Assembly (NCBI GenBank): GCA_944474755.1
Contig: OX104112.1
Location: 56,525,176-56,589,175 of the forward strand
From: Limnoperna fortunei
Lineage: Eukaryota; Mollusca; Bivalvia; Mytilida; Modiolidae
Length of the DNA stretch: 64,000 bases
Reading direction: 5' to 3'
A program made the position numbers and the translations under genes. The notes beneath the pieces were generated by a model. That model did no database searches and was not told the DNA's origin. It saw only the letters and a list, made by a program, of their open reading frames with translations. Each line of letters starts with the position of its first letter. Position 1 is the stretch's first letter. This document shows, piece after piece, positions 1 to 12,312 of the stretch.

Positions 1-985
1 CTATGAGAGCTACAAAAATGTCTTAGGGTCAAGATTGTTTGATAAACCGTTTAAGAGTTATTCCACTTGAACTGTTTTTTTTTAATCGGTTTTAATTGAT
101 TTTTAAAAATCTTCTCCTCTGAAACCACTGAAAGTACTGCTTTGAAATTTTGTACACGTTATCCGTCAAATGTCTTCAACCAAGTTTGCACAAACCATGG
201 CCACAGATTAACCAACATGGCTGCCATGGCTAAAAATAGAACGGGGGGGGGTCAAAATACAGTTTTTGGCTTATAGTTCGAAAAGTATGACAGATACAGG
301 AAAACTGAAGCGACCAGCCTTCATCAGCATCGAAAGCTCTACAAAACACTCCATTGTGTCGAAGTTGTATGATGACTCCTTGTTGGAGTTATTGCCCTTT
401 AATTGTCGAAATTTGATTATTTTTGCTATTTTTGCCACAAAATCTTGAAAATTTTTAGAACTGGAGAAAAAGTTAGCATTGCTTAAATGTTCTGCTCCAT
501 GAGGGCTACAAAAATGACTTTAGGGTCAAGATTGTCTGATTAACCGTTTAGGAATTATTCTCTTAGAACATTTTTTTAATGAATTTTAATTGATTTTAAA
601 AAATCTTCTCCTGTGACCAATGAAAGGACTGCTTTGAAACATTGCACACAGCATCTTTAGGATGTCCTCTACCAAAATCGTGCAAATCATTACAGCTGAC
701 TACCTACATAGCTACGTTGGCTTAAAATATAAAGGGGGGGGGGGTCAAGGGAGTTTTTGGCTGATAGTTAAAAAAGTATAACAGGTACAGCAAATTTCAA
801 GTTATCATCCCTCCTAAGCATCAAAAGCTCCTCCTTATAGGAGTTATTTCCCTTAAAAGGTCAAAATTAATGACTTTTTCAGAAGTGTTGGTCAATTCCT
901 TATAGGAACGAAATTCTATATAAAAAAGGGTTGTTTTTTTCAGGTTCAGTTGAGCGATACAGGCTCCTGGGAGCCTCTAGTTAGA
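1..985 (+). repeat. Two tandem decayed units of a hairpin-ended repeat
   Basis: Two units of about 490 bp lie head to tail. Unit 1 begins with a 'gagagctacaaaaatg' word and the closely similar 'gagggctacaaaaatg' recurs at about 505. Both units carry the sequence around 'gggtcaagattg', a 'cttctcctctgaaacc'-like word, and a run of G followed by a 'caa..ttttggct' block. The second unit ends at about 960-985 in the small hairpin aggctcctgggagcct, preceded by a gagcgatacagg word. The same end occurs in the complete element at 23,000-24,425, so this is an older relative. No coding potential was found; the 60-aa open frame at 266 lies inside the repeat. Confidence 0.6.
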
Positions 986-1390
986 TTTTTCTTACCTTTG
1001 GACTTATTTTAAGTTTAATATATCAGAAACTATGTTAATATTTTTCAGTAGTTTATATTGCATATTGTTAAGCACATAAATATCTACAAAATATATATTA
1101 TACATGGTGAAAGTCATAGGATCATTACTTATATGAGTTACTCCCATTTAAAAATTGACCATTTAAAAAGTTTTTCCTCATTAAAAATGAAAACCTTCAA
1201 AGCTAGACAAAAACTTAATTACAATATATTGAGGTCAAGAAAAAACTCCATTTAGTTGAAATTTTCAGATGATCCTTATAGAAATTATGGCTCTTTAAAT
1301 CTTAAAAATAGTTGTTTTTGCCATACTGCTTAAACATGAAGGTATTGAAGTCAGGTGAGCGGCTCAGGCTACTGGAACCCTTTTGTTTTA
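986..1390 (+). repeat. Third, decayed 3' end of the same repeat
   Basis: The sequence ends at about 1,351-1,375 in caggtgagcggctcaggct, the same terminal word as in the preceding units and in the 23,000-24,425 element, but the terminal stem is degraded. The interior is AT-rich and only loosely alignable, so it is probably an older or partial unit. Confidence 0.4.
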
Positions 1391-2378
1391 GTTTCTTTCT
1401 TATTTTAAGTAGTATTATTATTTCTTAGTGATTTCTTACCATATGTGTAAGAAATCAATCATGGGTATACAAAGTTTGTCTTCCTACTTGTGAGAGCTTT
1501 ACTTATAGATGGGTACATGTATTGTTAGTTGATCATGAAAAAAATAAAATAAAGTGTGTCAAATAGTACAGCCTTTTAAAATAATATTTAACACAATGAA
1601 AGCTACATCCCTGAATACATTTAATGGCAACCTTCATAACTATTTTCATAAATGTGACATTGTTTATTAAATTGTTAATTATGGTTTAGAATTGATAGTA
1701 TACATGTACATCATCTGAGATGCTTGTTGTGTACACCAGAAATGTAAGTTTATTGATTTACCTTACAAAGGCAGTATTTATGTTATTTTGGTTTTTATAT
1801 TTAGAAATGGATCTATATGTACTGCAAATGTGTTCTAACACTATAATAATTTTCTAATATTGGAAATTAATGTATTCAATCATTTTATTTTGTAATTTCT
1901 ATTTTAACACTTTGAAGTCATGTCATTCTTTTATACAAGCTTAACTTTGTATCACAGACTTTTCTGTACATTAATCTTAATCTAGATTTTATAAACAAAA
2001 AACCTGTTTTGTATAACTATTGCACTTATACTTGTTATGTAATTTGATATTATAATTTAAATTGTTACATTTGATATTATTTGTTTCAGTATTTTTGTAT
2101 CTTCACTTTATACTAATTCATTTTTTATAGAAATTTACCATGCTTGCAGAAAGCTAAATAAATTATAATTAATTCTGTTTTTGTCCTTTATATTACCTAT
2201 ATTTCAGATGGATTGATACTTATATAAAGAATTTGATTAATATCTGTCCTTTCAGCTTTATTGAAAAATCTTATGTCTGTTCTTGTGTTAATCCTGTTGA
2301 TTGGTTTATATTAAGAGTAATAGATAATTACTAAGTGGGCATTTGAATGAAAAAAAAATAAAAATAACCAATAGAAAA
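1391..2378. other. AT-rich stretch without recognised features
   Basis: I see no open frame with recognisable content, no tandem repeat and no splice-bounded exon here. It is low-complexity AT-rich intergenic or intronic sequence. Confidence 0.5.
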
Positions 2379-2630
2379 ACGCCACTTTCAGCAATTTTTC
2401 AGCTTCATCACGGTGTCCAGTTTTTATTGTGGGAGGAAGCCAGAGTGCCAAGAGAAAACCCCCTACCTTCAGTAGGAAAACTGGCAATCCTTGTCATACA
2501 GATTGGAGTCGAGTGACCCTGCCCACAGTGAGTCTCAAACCCGCAACCTATGTGTTGAAAGACCAAGTGTTGAAAGACCATGTGATCAATAGTAGATGAA
2601 CTACCTTAACAATTCGACCACCCATGTCCC
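2379..2630 (-). mobile_element. tRNA-derived SINE, near full length
   Basis: Read on the minus strand it begins with a tRNA-like head (GTTAAGGTAGTTC as an A-box-like word, then a GGGTTTGAGACTCAC B-box-like word). The conserved body follows: GACTCCAATCTG, TTGCCAGTTTTCCTAC, GGCTTCCTCCCACAATAAA and a GCTGAAAAATTGCTGAAAG tail ending in GGCGTTTT. The same body occurs in seven further copies in this window. The layout matches broadly distributed molluscan tRNA SINEs; the exact family name was not verified. Confidence 0.8.
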
Positions 2631-2667
2631 AACAAAATTAGGAGAAACACTTTAAAAGGACACACAG

Positions 2668-5600
2668 GATATAAAAGGTCTAGTGTGTGCATAGAAGTCT
2701 GTGGAGCATGACAAGGTGATAAATGTAGTATTATAGACTTTATGGTGGATATACTAGGTCTAGTGAGTGCATAAAAGTCTGTAGAATAGGACTAGGTGAT
2801 ATACAGGGCATGACTAGGTGATAGACATATTATGGACCTTAGAGTGGATATACTAGGTCTAGTGAGTGCTTATTAGTCTATAGAGCAGGACTAGGTGATA
2901 TACAGGGCATGACTAGGTGATAGACCTATTATGGACTTTAGAGTGGATATACTAGGTCTAGTAAGTGCTTATTAGTCTATAGAGCAGGACTAGGTGATAT
3001 ACAGGGCATGACTAGGTGATAGACCTATTATGGACTTTAGAGAGGTCTAGTGAGTGCTTATTAGTCTATAGAGCAGGACTAGGTGATATACAGGGCGTGA
3101 CTAGGTGATAGACCTATTATGGACTTTAGAGTGGATATACTAGGTCTAGTAAGTGCTTATTAGTCTATAGAGCAGGACTAGGTGATATACAGGGCATGAC
3201 TAGGTGATAGACCTACTATGGACTTTAGAGAGGTCTAGTGAGTGCTTATTAGTCTATAGAGCAGGACTAGGTGATATACAGGGCATGACTAGGTGATAGA
3301 CCTATTATGGACCTTAGAGTGGATATACTAGGTCTAGTGAGTGCTTAGTAGTCTATAGAGCAGGACTAGGTGATATACAGGGCGTGACTAGGTGATAGAC
3401 CTATTATGGACTTTAGAGTGGATATACTAGGTCTAGTAAGTGCTTATTAATCTATAGAGCAGGACTAGGTGATATACAGGGCATGACTAGGTGATAGACC
3501 TATTATGGACTTTAGAGAGGTCTAGTGAGTGCTTATTAGTCTGTAGGGTAGGACTAGGTGATATACAGGGCATGACTAGGTGATAGACCTATTATGGACC
3601 TTAGAGTGGATATACTAGGTCTAGTAAGTGCATAATAGTCTGTAGAGTAGGACTAGGTGATATACAGGGCATGACTAGGTGATAGACCTATTATGGACCT
3701 TAGAGTGGATATACTAGGTCTAGTGAGTGCTTATTAGTCTATAGAGCAGGGCTAGGTGATATACAGGGCGTGACTAGGTGATAGACCTATTATGGACTTT
3801 AGAGAGGTCTAGTGAGTGCTTATTAGTCTATAGAGCAGGACTAGGTGATATACAGGGCATGAATAGGTGATAGACCTATTATGGACTTTAGAGTAGATAT
3901 ACTAGGTCTAGTAAGTGCATAACAGTCGGTAGAGTAGGACTAGGTGATATACAGGGCATGACTAGGTGATAGACCTATTATGGACCTTAGAGTGGATATA
4001 CAAGGTCTAGTAAGTGCTTATTAGTCTATAGAGCAGGACTAGGTGATATACAGGGCATGACTAGGTGATAGACCTATTATGGACCTTAGAGTGGATATAC
4101 TAGATCTAGTAAGTGCTTATTAGTATATAGAGCAGGACTAGGTGATATACAGGGCATGACTAGGTGATAGACCTATTATGGACCTTAGATTGGATATACT
4201 AGGTCTAGTAAGTGCATAATAGTCTGTAGAGTAGGACGAGGTGATATACAGGGCATGACTAGGTGATAGACCTATAATGGACTTTAGAGAGGTCTAGTGA
4301 GTGCTTATTAGTCTATAGAGCAGGACTATATGATATTCATGGTGCGACTAGGTGATAGACCTATTATGGACCTTAGAGTGGATATACTAGGTCTAGTGAG
4401 TGCTTAGTAGTCTATAGAGCAGGACTAGGTGATATACAGGGCATGACTAGATGATTGACCTATTATGGACTTTAGAGAGGTCTAGTGAGTGCTTATTAGT
4501 CTATAGAGCAGGACTAGGTGATATACAGGGCATGACTAGGTGATAGACCTATTATGGACCTAAGAGTGGATAAACTAGGTCTAGTGAGTGCTTATTAGTC
4601 TATAGAGCAGGACTAGATGATATTCATGGTGTGACTAGGTGATAGACCTATTATGGACTTTAGAGTAGATATACTAGGTCTAGTAAGTGCTTATTAGTCT
4701 ATAGAGCAGGACTAGGTGATATACAGGGCATGACTAGGTGATAGACCTATTATGGACTTTAGAGAGGTCTAGTGAGTGCTTATTAGTCTATAGAGCAGAA
4801 CTAGGTGATATACAGGGCATGACTAGGTGATAGACCTATTATGGACCTTAGGGTGGATATAGTAGGTCTAGCGAGTGCTTATTAGTCTATAGAGCAGGAC
4901 TAGATGATATTCATGGTGTGACTAGGTGATAGACCTATTATGGACCTTAGAGTGGATATACCAAGTCTAGTAAGTGCATATTTGTCTATAGAGCAGGACT
5001 AGGTGATATACAGGGCATGACTAGGTGATAGACCTATTATGGACCTTAGAGTGGATAAACTAGGTCTAGTAAGTGCATAATTGTCTGTAGAGTAGGACTA
5101 GGTGATATACAGGGCATGACTAGGTGATAGACCTATTATGGACTTTAGAGAGGTCTAGTGAGTGCTTATTAGTCTATAGAGCAGGACTAGGTGATATACA
5201 GGGCATGACTAGGTGATAGACCTATTATGGACCTTAGAGTGGATATAGTAGGTCTAGTGAGTGCTTATTAGTCTATAGAGCAGGACTATATGATATTCAT
5301 GGTGCGACTAGGTGATAGACCTATTATGGACCTTAGAGTGGATATACTAGATCTAGTAAGTGCATAATAGTCTGTAGAGTAGGACTAGGTGATATACAGG
5401 GCATGACTAGGTGATAGACCTATTATGGACTTTAGAGAGGTCTAGTGAGTGCTTATTAGTCTATAGAGCAGGACTAGGTGATATACAGGGCATGACTAGG
5501 TGATAGACCTATTATGGACCTTAGAGTGGATATACTAGGTCTAGTGAGTGCTTAGTAGTCTATAGAGCAGGACTAGGTGATATACAGGGCGTGACTAGGT

Positions 5601-8337
5601 GATAGACCTATTATGGACTTTAGAGTGGATATACTAGGTCTAGTAAGTGCTTATTAATCTATAGAGCAGGACTAGGTGATATACAGGGCATGACTAGGTG
5701 ATAGACCTATTATGGACCTTAGGGTGGATATAGTAGGTCTAGTGAGTGCTTATTAGTCTATAGAGCAGGACTAGGTGATATACAGGGCATGACTAGATGA
5801 TTGACCTATTATGGACTTTAGAGAGGTCTAGTGAGTGCTTATTAGTCTATAGAGCAGGACTAGGTGATATACAGGGCATGACTAGGTGATAGACCTATTA
5901 TGGACCTAAGAGTGGATAAACTAGGTCTAGTGAGTGCTTATTAGTCTATAGAGCAGGACTAGGGGATATACAGGGCGTGACTAGTTGATAGACCTATTAT
6001 GGACTTTAGAGTGGATATACTAGGTCTAGTAAGTGCTTATTAGTCTATAGAGCAGGACTAGGTGATATACAGGGCATGACTAGGTGATAGACCTATTATG
6101 GACCTTAGGGTGGATATAGTAGGTCTAGCGAGTGCTTATTAGTCTATAGAGCAGGACTAGATGATATTCATGGTGTGACTAGGTGATAGACCTATTATGG
6201 ACCTTAGAGTAGATATACTAGGTCTAGTAAGTGCTTATTAGTCTATAGAGCAGGACTAGGTGATATACAGGGCATGACTAGGTGATAGACCTATTATGGA
6301 CTTTAGAGAGGTCTAGTGAGTGCTTATTAGTCTATAGAGCAGGACTAGGTGATATACAGGGCATGACTAGGTGATAGACCTATTATGGACCTTAGGGTGG
6401 ATATAGTAGGTCTAGCGAGTGCTTATTAGTCTATAGAGCAGGACTAGATGATATTCATGGTGTGACTAGGTGATAGACCTATTATGGACCTTAGAGTGGA
6501 TATACTAAGTCTAGTAAGTGCATATTTGTCTATAGAGCAGGACAAGGTGATATACAGGGCATGACTAGGTGATAGACCTATTATGGACCTTAGAGTGGAT
6601 AAACTAGGTCTAGTAAGTGCATAATTGTCTGTAGAGTAGGACTAGATGATATACAGGGCATGACTAGGTGATAGACCTATTATGGACTTTAGAGAGGTCT
6701 AGTGAGTGCTTATTAGTCTATAGAGCAGGACTAGGTGATATACAGGGCATGACTAGGTGATAGACCTATTATGGACCTTAGAGTGGATATAGTAGGTCTA
6801 GTGAGTGCTTATTAGTCTATAGAGCAGGACTATATGATATTCATGGTGCGACTAGGTGATAGACCTATTATGGACCTTAGAGTGGATATACTAGATCTAG
6901 TAAGTGCATAATAGTCTGTAGAGTAGGACTAGGTGATATACAGGGCATGACAAGGTGATAGACCTATTATGGACTTTAGAGAGGTCTAGTGAGTGCTTAT
7001 TAGTCTATAGAGCAGGACTAGGTGATATACAGGGCATGACTAGGTGATAGACCTATTATGGACCTTAGAGTGGATATACTAGGTCTAGTGAGTGCTTAGT
7101 AGTCTATAGAGCAGGACTAGGTGATATACAGGGCGTGACTAGGTGATAGACCTATTATGGACTTTAGAGTGGATATACTAGGTCTAGTAAGTGCTTATTA
7201 ATCTATAGAGCAGGACTAGGTGATATACAGGGCATGACTAGGTGATAGACCTATTATGGACTTTAGAGATGTCTAGTGAGTGCTTATTAGTCTGTAGAGT
7301 AGGACTAGGTGATATACAGGGCATGACTAGGTGATAGACCTATTATGGACCTTAGAGTGGATATACTAGGTCTAGTAAGTGCATAATAGTCTGTAGAGTA
7401 GGACTAGGTGATATACAGGGCATGACTAGGTGATAGTCCTATTATGGACCTTAGAGTGGATATACTAGGTCTAGTGAGTGCTTATTAGTCTATAGAGCAG
7501 GGCTAGGTGATATACAGGGCGTGACTAGGTGATAGACCTATTATGGACTTTAGAGAGGTCTAGTGAGTGCTTATTAGTCTATAGAGCAGGACTAGGTGAT
7601 ATACAGGGCATGAATAGGTGATAGACCTATTATGGACTTTAGAGTAGATATACTAGGTCTAGTAAGTGCATAACAGTCGGTAGAGTAGGACTAGGTGATA
7701 TACAGGGCATGACTAGGTGATAGACCTATTATGGACCTTAGAGTGGATATACAAGGTCTAGTAAGTGCTTATTAGTCTATAGAGCAGGACTAGGTGATAT
7801 ACAGGGCATGACTAGGTGATAGACCTATTATGGACCTTAGAGTGGATATACTAGGTCTAGTAAGTGCTTATTAGTCTATAGAGCAGGACTAGGTGATATA
7901 CAGGGCATGACTAGGTGATAGACCTATTATGGACCTTAGATTGGATATACTAGGTCTAGTAAGTGCATAATAGTCTGTAGAGTAGGACTAGGTGATATAC
8001 AGGGCATGACTAGGTGATAGACCTATAATGGACTTTAGAGAGGTCTAGTGAGTGCTTATTAGTCTATAGAGCAGGACTAGGTGATATACAGGGCATGACT
8101 AGGTGATAGACCTATTATGGACCTCAGAGTGGATATAGTAGGTCTAGCGAGTGCTTATTAGTCTATAGAGCAGGACTAGATGATATTCATGGTGTGACTA
8201 GGTGATAGACCTATTATGGACCTTAGAGTGGATATACTAGGTCTAGTGAGTGCATAATAGTCTATAGAGCAGGACTAGGTGATATACAGGGCATGAATAG
8301 GTGATAGACCTATTATGGACTTTAGAGTAGATTTACT
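2668..8337 (+). repeat. 5.7 kb satellite array, 89/99-bp units
   Basis: The array has about 60 head-to-tail units around the words gactaggtgatagacc, tattatggac, ggtctagtgagtgctt, attagtctatagagcagg and gatatacagggcat. The long unit is 99 bp. The short unit lacks about 10 bp (the 'tggatatacta' segment) and is 89 bp. A third variant replaces 'gatatacagggcat' with 'gatattcatggtgtg'. Each unit contains two 'gactaggtgata' words, which suggests an older half-unit. Edge units at 2,668-2,800 are more diverged than central ones. Large internal duplications are superimposed: about 3,170-4,325 matches 6,921-8,076 at an offset of 3,751, and 4,590-5,715 matches 6,134-7,259 at an offset of 1,544. No open frames of note. 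Confidence 0.95.
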
Positions 8338-10284
8338 AGAAAATAAAGGAGCCTAAAATAAAATAACTTTTTTAAACGTGATGTGTGTCTAGAACATAAG
8401 TACATAAATTATTAGTTTGTTGTTGTTGTTTATTTATATGTATTTTCTAAGCGACGGGGAGAATGTTAAATTATGCCCAAGATTTCTTTCCAAATGTAGA
8501 GATGGTGTGCAAATCTTTTTATCCTTGCAGTTCTTTAACAACTCAAAAAACCCAACACCCAACGTATATTAAAACAAGCACTATCTTTAAAAAAGATAAC
8601 CGACGCATTAAAGATATAAATTGAGTTATGCATTAAACTATGAATCGTCATTATTGTCATACAAATTCCCCGTTTCAATAGACCAGAAATGTTTGATGGA
8701 AATTTTTTGGGGGAAGTACTGACGGACAATTATTACTACGTGAAAGAAGTCATGAACCTATAAATTAACATTAGTCCCAGGTGAAACGAGTTGGAAATTA
8801 TTAATTTATACATGTGTTCGCCCCCCCCCTTTTTTTTATTTACGTGTTTTCAATATTTACAGATTTATCAAGCATACAGTTAACTCAAAATTTATATTTT
8901 GTTGTACATGTACATGTATTCCAGAACGTTTATTGCTATTATGTATTGAAACCCACTGCCTAAGATACAGAAATGAAGTTTTTCTGCGAGCACCAAAAGC
9001 TGTTATGCAATTATGTCAACAAATTGAATATAAGAATTGTTTAATAAAATGTTTATAGTTTAAAATTTACTGATTTAGCAAAGTATACTTTACAATTAGA
9101 GCCACAACTCTCTATCTATGTGTGTACTACGACGGACGCCCAAGAACAATAATAACACATTTGATTTACTATCGACATGAATATATAATGATTGTTAATT
9201 TGTATTTTTTAAAGAAATTAATTAAAACTTCTTCTCTTCGTTTCTTTTACACTCTATAAAATCCCGGAAAAATCCAGGGTGTTAATATGCGTTTTAATTT
9301 GCGCTGTACTTCAAATAAAAAATATTTAACATTTTTGTACAAGTAGCTTAATATAAAACTGCAGCTCATCGCTATCGTTCTTAATACTTAAATTGCACTA
9401 TGAAATAATTTTATAAACAAACAGACGGCAAAATCTAATAATAATAGTACACAATTTTAAAAGGAGAATTGCCAATTTACCATCCTGTTCCGAACCCCTG
9501 TCCAACTGATTACCCTGTTTGGAACCCCCGTCCAAATTGGTTTTTGACTAATCAAGAAACAGAATTAGGATCACGTTACTTGCTTTTCGAGAGGTGAAGT
9601 GTCATGAGGTCAAAGGGTAAAAAGTGAATATAATACCGACTGCGTCGGAAAAAGAAATCACTACTGCAGTAATACATTCATTTGTGAAAATTCCTTATGT
9701 GCAGTTAGCAATGTATATTCCAAAAAAGACATTGATCCATCATTCAAAGACTGGTGATAATTGTTTTATTACACATCATTGATTATACATATAACTTAAT
9801 AGATATTTATCATATTCATACTGTTTTCCTTTTTTACATTATTTTTTTATAGTGAAAATTGCGTCGTGATATATTATTTTCTTTTCGGTTATTAGATATA
9901 TCCGAGGACTCCCTCAATTCTATTTTTAGAAAGCAGGACTGCGTTACAAATAACGCCGACCGAAATCCAATGCTCCTGACCTGACGTTATATCCGAAGGC
10001 CGCTTAGGCTAATGAGGATATCATCGTCAGGGTACCAGAATATCCCTCGATGGAGAAAATATTTTTTGTAGGTAATCCTTAATAACCTAACTTGGTTTTT
10101 CAGCACGTGACTGATTTTGACGTCATAATAAGATGTATTGATGACGTTGACTATACAAATACATGAATTCTTCCGCAAACAACAAGTGACGACACTAAAA
10201 TTGTGAATTGCAAATATTATTTGATTACTTAAATATTGTTTTTGTTACTTCATTTCTACTATATAGAATTTAAAATATAAGGTT
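8338..10284. other. Sparse AT-rich sequence, no gene recognised
   Basis: No coding sequence could be supported. Small features are a near-duplicated 'gaacccctgtccaa' word at about 9,493 and 9,521, a poly-C/poly-T run near 8,821-8,837, and a single TGACGTCA palindrome near 10,118 (CRE-like, no context to judge it). The two minus-strand open frames near 8,535 and 9,987 look random. Confidence 0.5.
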
Positions 10285-10451
10285 TGTTTTCAATTGCTGG
10301 TTAGATTATTGGATATAAACGACTTTGGATCGATTTACGCTGCAACATAACGACTTTGGATCGATTTACGCTGCAACATATTCGCGGTTTATTCAGCGTA
10401 AATCGACCCAAAATCGTTTATATCCAATAATCTAACCAGCAATTGAAAACA
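10285..10451. repeat. Palindromic (foldback) element with internal direct repeat
   Basis: The left arm 10,285-10,342 (ttttcaattgctggttag ... cgatttacgctg) is the inverted complement of the right arm 10,394-10,451 (cagcgtaaatcgac ... caattgaaaaca), with few mismatches over about 57 bp. Between them the end of the left arm, a 31-bp block with gactttggatcgatttacg, is directly repeated. It could be a MITE or a hairpin locus. No target-site duplication is evident. Confidence 0.8.
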
Positions 10452-10942
10452 ATCCTCAAATAATACATACCTCACAAATGACCACAAAAAATGGATATAC
10501 CTAAATTGCCTAGTAAAACATAACTCACAATTGAAAAAGCTCAGTTATGCAATCTAAAACTGCGTGGGAACCTGGGCCTATTTATGATGTTATCAAGATC
10601 AGAAGTTAATGCAGGTCAAAGGGTGAGATAAGTGGCTTCGGTGGTCGATTTGTTACGATAGTTAGTCTACCTATACGTGCCTGTGTTGTTAACACAAGAC
10701 AAGACAAGACAATGCTTTTATTTACTCAGACACAAACGTGTACAAGAGGACAAAATAATACATTTTTCAATATCAGATGATAGACAAACCTGACAACAGA
10801 GACATACATAAATACACAAAACACATAACATACTAACATGTAAAACAATTACACAGCTCACAATATCATACCTATTCGGCAGATAGGCTAGAATACATAA
10901 ATACACACAGCACATACAAACATGTATGTATAAAAGTACTTA

Positions 10943-11440
10943 TTACAAAAAATTTATCAGCTTTCTAAGAAATATTGATATTTTCTTGTATAATGGAACG
11001 TTACAAAATGAAAAGAGTCTATTCATTTTTACTCTGCTTGGATTTGATCGGTAATAGAGTGGTATGTATTTAATTTGGAGGTCTTTAATTTGCGGCATCT
11101 TACACTCGAACATATAGCGAAATTCGTCGCCTATTTTATCCTGACAGTAACTACAAACTCGGTTTTCTCTTGGAATACCAGCCCATCTGCCTATTTCAAT
11201 GGGAAATTTAATATTACAACATCTAAATTTTGTAATGATGATTCTATCTGCTGTATTAAGTCTCATCAAGTATGGTTCTAACATAAACTTACTTTTAAAC
11301 ATTGTGTAAAAATCACCTCGATAAGTATTTATTGTTTGCGAGAACCAGCGCTGAATAAACTGATCATTTAGTGTTTGTTTAATAATAGATTTAAGATTAG
11401 ATCGATCGAGCGGAATCTGATTGTCCCACATAAAACTCAA
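10943..11440 (-). pseudogene. LINE-A ORF2, C-terminal zinc-finger region
   Basis: This 165-residue frame is the C-terminus of LINE-A ORF2. It contains a CSYCQDKIGDEF..FEC pattern, the C-x2-C...C cysteine cluster typical of the C-terminal domain of CR1/jockey-like LINE proteins, preceded by 'FMLEPYL' and 'RCCNIKFPIEIGRW' segments. Between it and the next upstream piece (11,440-11,665) the reading shifts frame more than once, although the thumb-type sequence 'YPLEIVIKQRM' is still recognisable there. This is a non-functional fragment of a once continuous ORF2. Confidence 0.8.
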
Positions 11441-11664
11441 GCCACACCCATTTAAAATAGATTTTACATATTATATCCATTTAAATTTCTCTGGATTCTT
11501 ACCGTGTAGTTTTAGCATTAGTCTATATAAAATAGATGACAGTTTATTGTTGTTCAGAAGTAGGCTATTCCAAAACAATACCATCCTTTGCTTTATAACA
11601 ATTTCTAGTGGGTATCGACCCAGCTATCCATATACCATGTAGTTTGTGGTGCTGGTACGAACTT

Positions 11665-12312
11665 TTAATATTTTTTTGCAGAACTGTAAATGCGTTTTTT
11701 AAATAGTCTCCTTATTTTCAAAACCCCAGACTCGGATGAGTACAATAAAATAGGCGCCACTAATGCGTCGAAAAGTTTCAATTGTAGGTCTATAGGTATA
11801 CTTATATTTTGGATTTTTTTATACAAAGCATATAGAGATTTCTGTGCTTGTTCGTGCAATTTTTTTCTTGCAGTACAAAAGCTACCGTTATAATTAAAGA
11901 CTATTCCAAGATACGTATAAGAATTTTGAATATCAATATCATGACAAAAGAGTTTAAATTTGTAACTCTGAGTGGGTTTTCTCTTACTGAAGACCACGAT
12001 TTTAGTTTTTTCTGTATTTACGTTTAGTTTCCACATTTCACAATACTGTTCAAAAATATTTAGAGCGTTTTTCATGCCATTAGCGCTTTCTGACAACAAT
12101 ACCGTATCATCAGCATACAATAACAGAAATATTTTCATATACATATTTAATTCATTTTGACATAGTTCAGCAAACTTTTCCAAACTATCTATATTATTAA
12201 CTACAAAATATTCCTCCAGATCATTCAGAAACAATGAAAAAAGAAAGGGAGATAAATTCTCTCCCTGCTTCACTCCTATTTTACAGGTAAAGATCTCAAT
12301 ATTCATTTCCAT
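11665..12312 (-). pseudogene. LINE-A ORF2, reverse transcriptase palm (YADD)
   Basis: This piece of 215 residues has the palm motifs GVKQGENLSPFLFSLFLNDL (block 4) and LLYADDTVLLSE, the catalytic YADD box. The two adjacent aspartates and the upstream palm residues look intact. It is followed by the WKLNVNTEKTKIVVF and YLGIVF motifs and the start of the thumb. It overlaps the preceding frame (12,296-13,999) by a few codons in another phase, so a frameshift lies at about 12,300, inside RT. Confidence 0.85.

Noticed and set aside
2668..8337. CRISPR-like or gene-array interpretation of the regular repeats
   Set aside because: Units are contiguous, with no unique spacers, and the whole unit is repeated; it is a satellite.
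10118..10125. TGACGTCA as a CRE regulatory site
   Set aside because: A single 8-bp palindrome with no gene nearby is not evidence of regulation.
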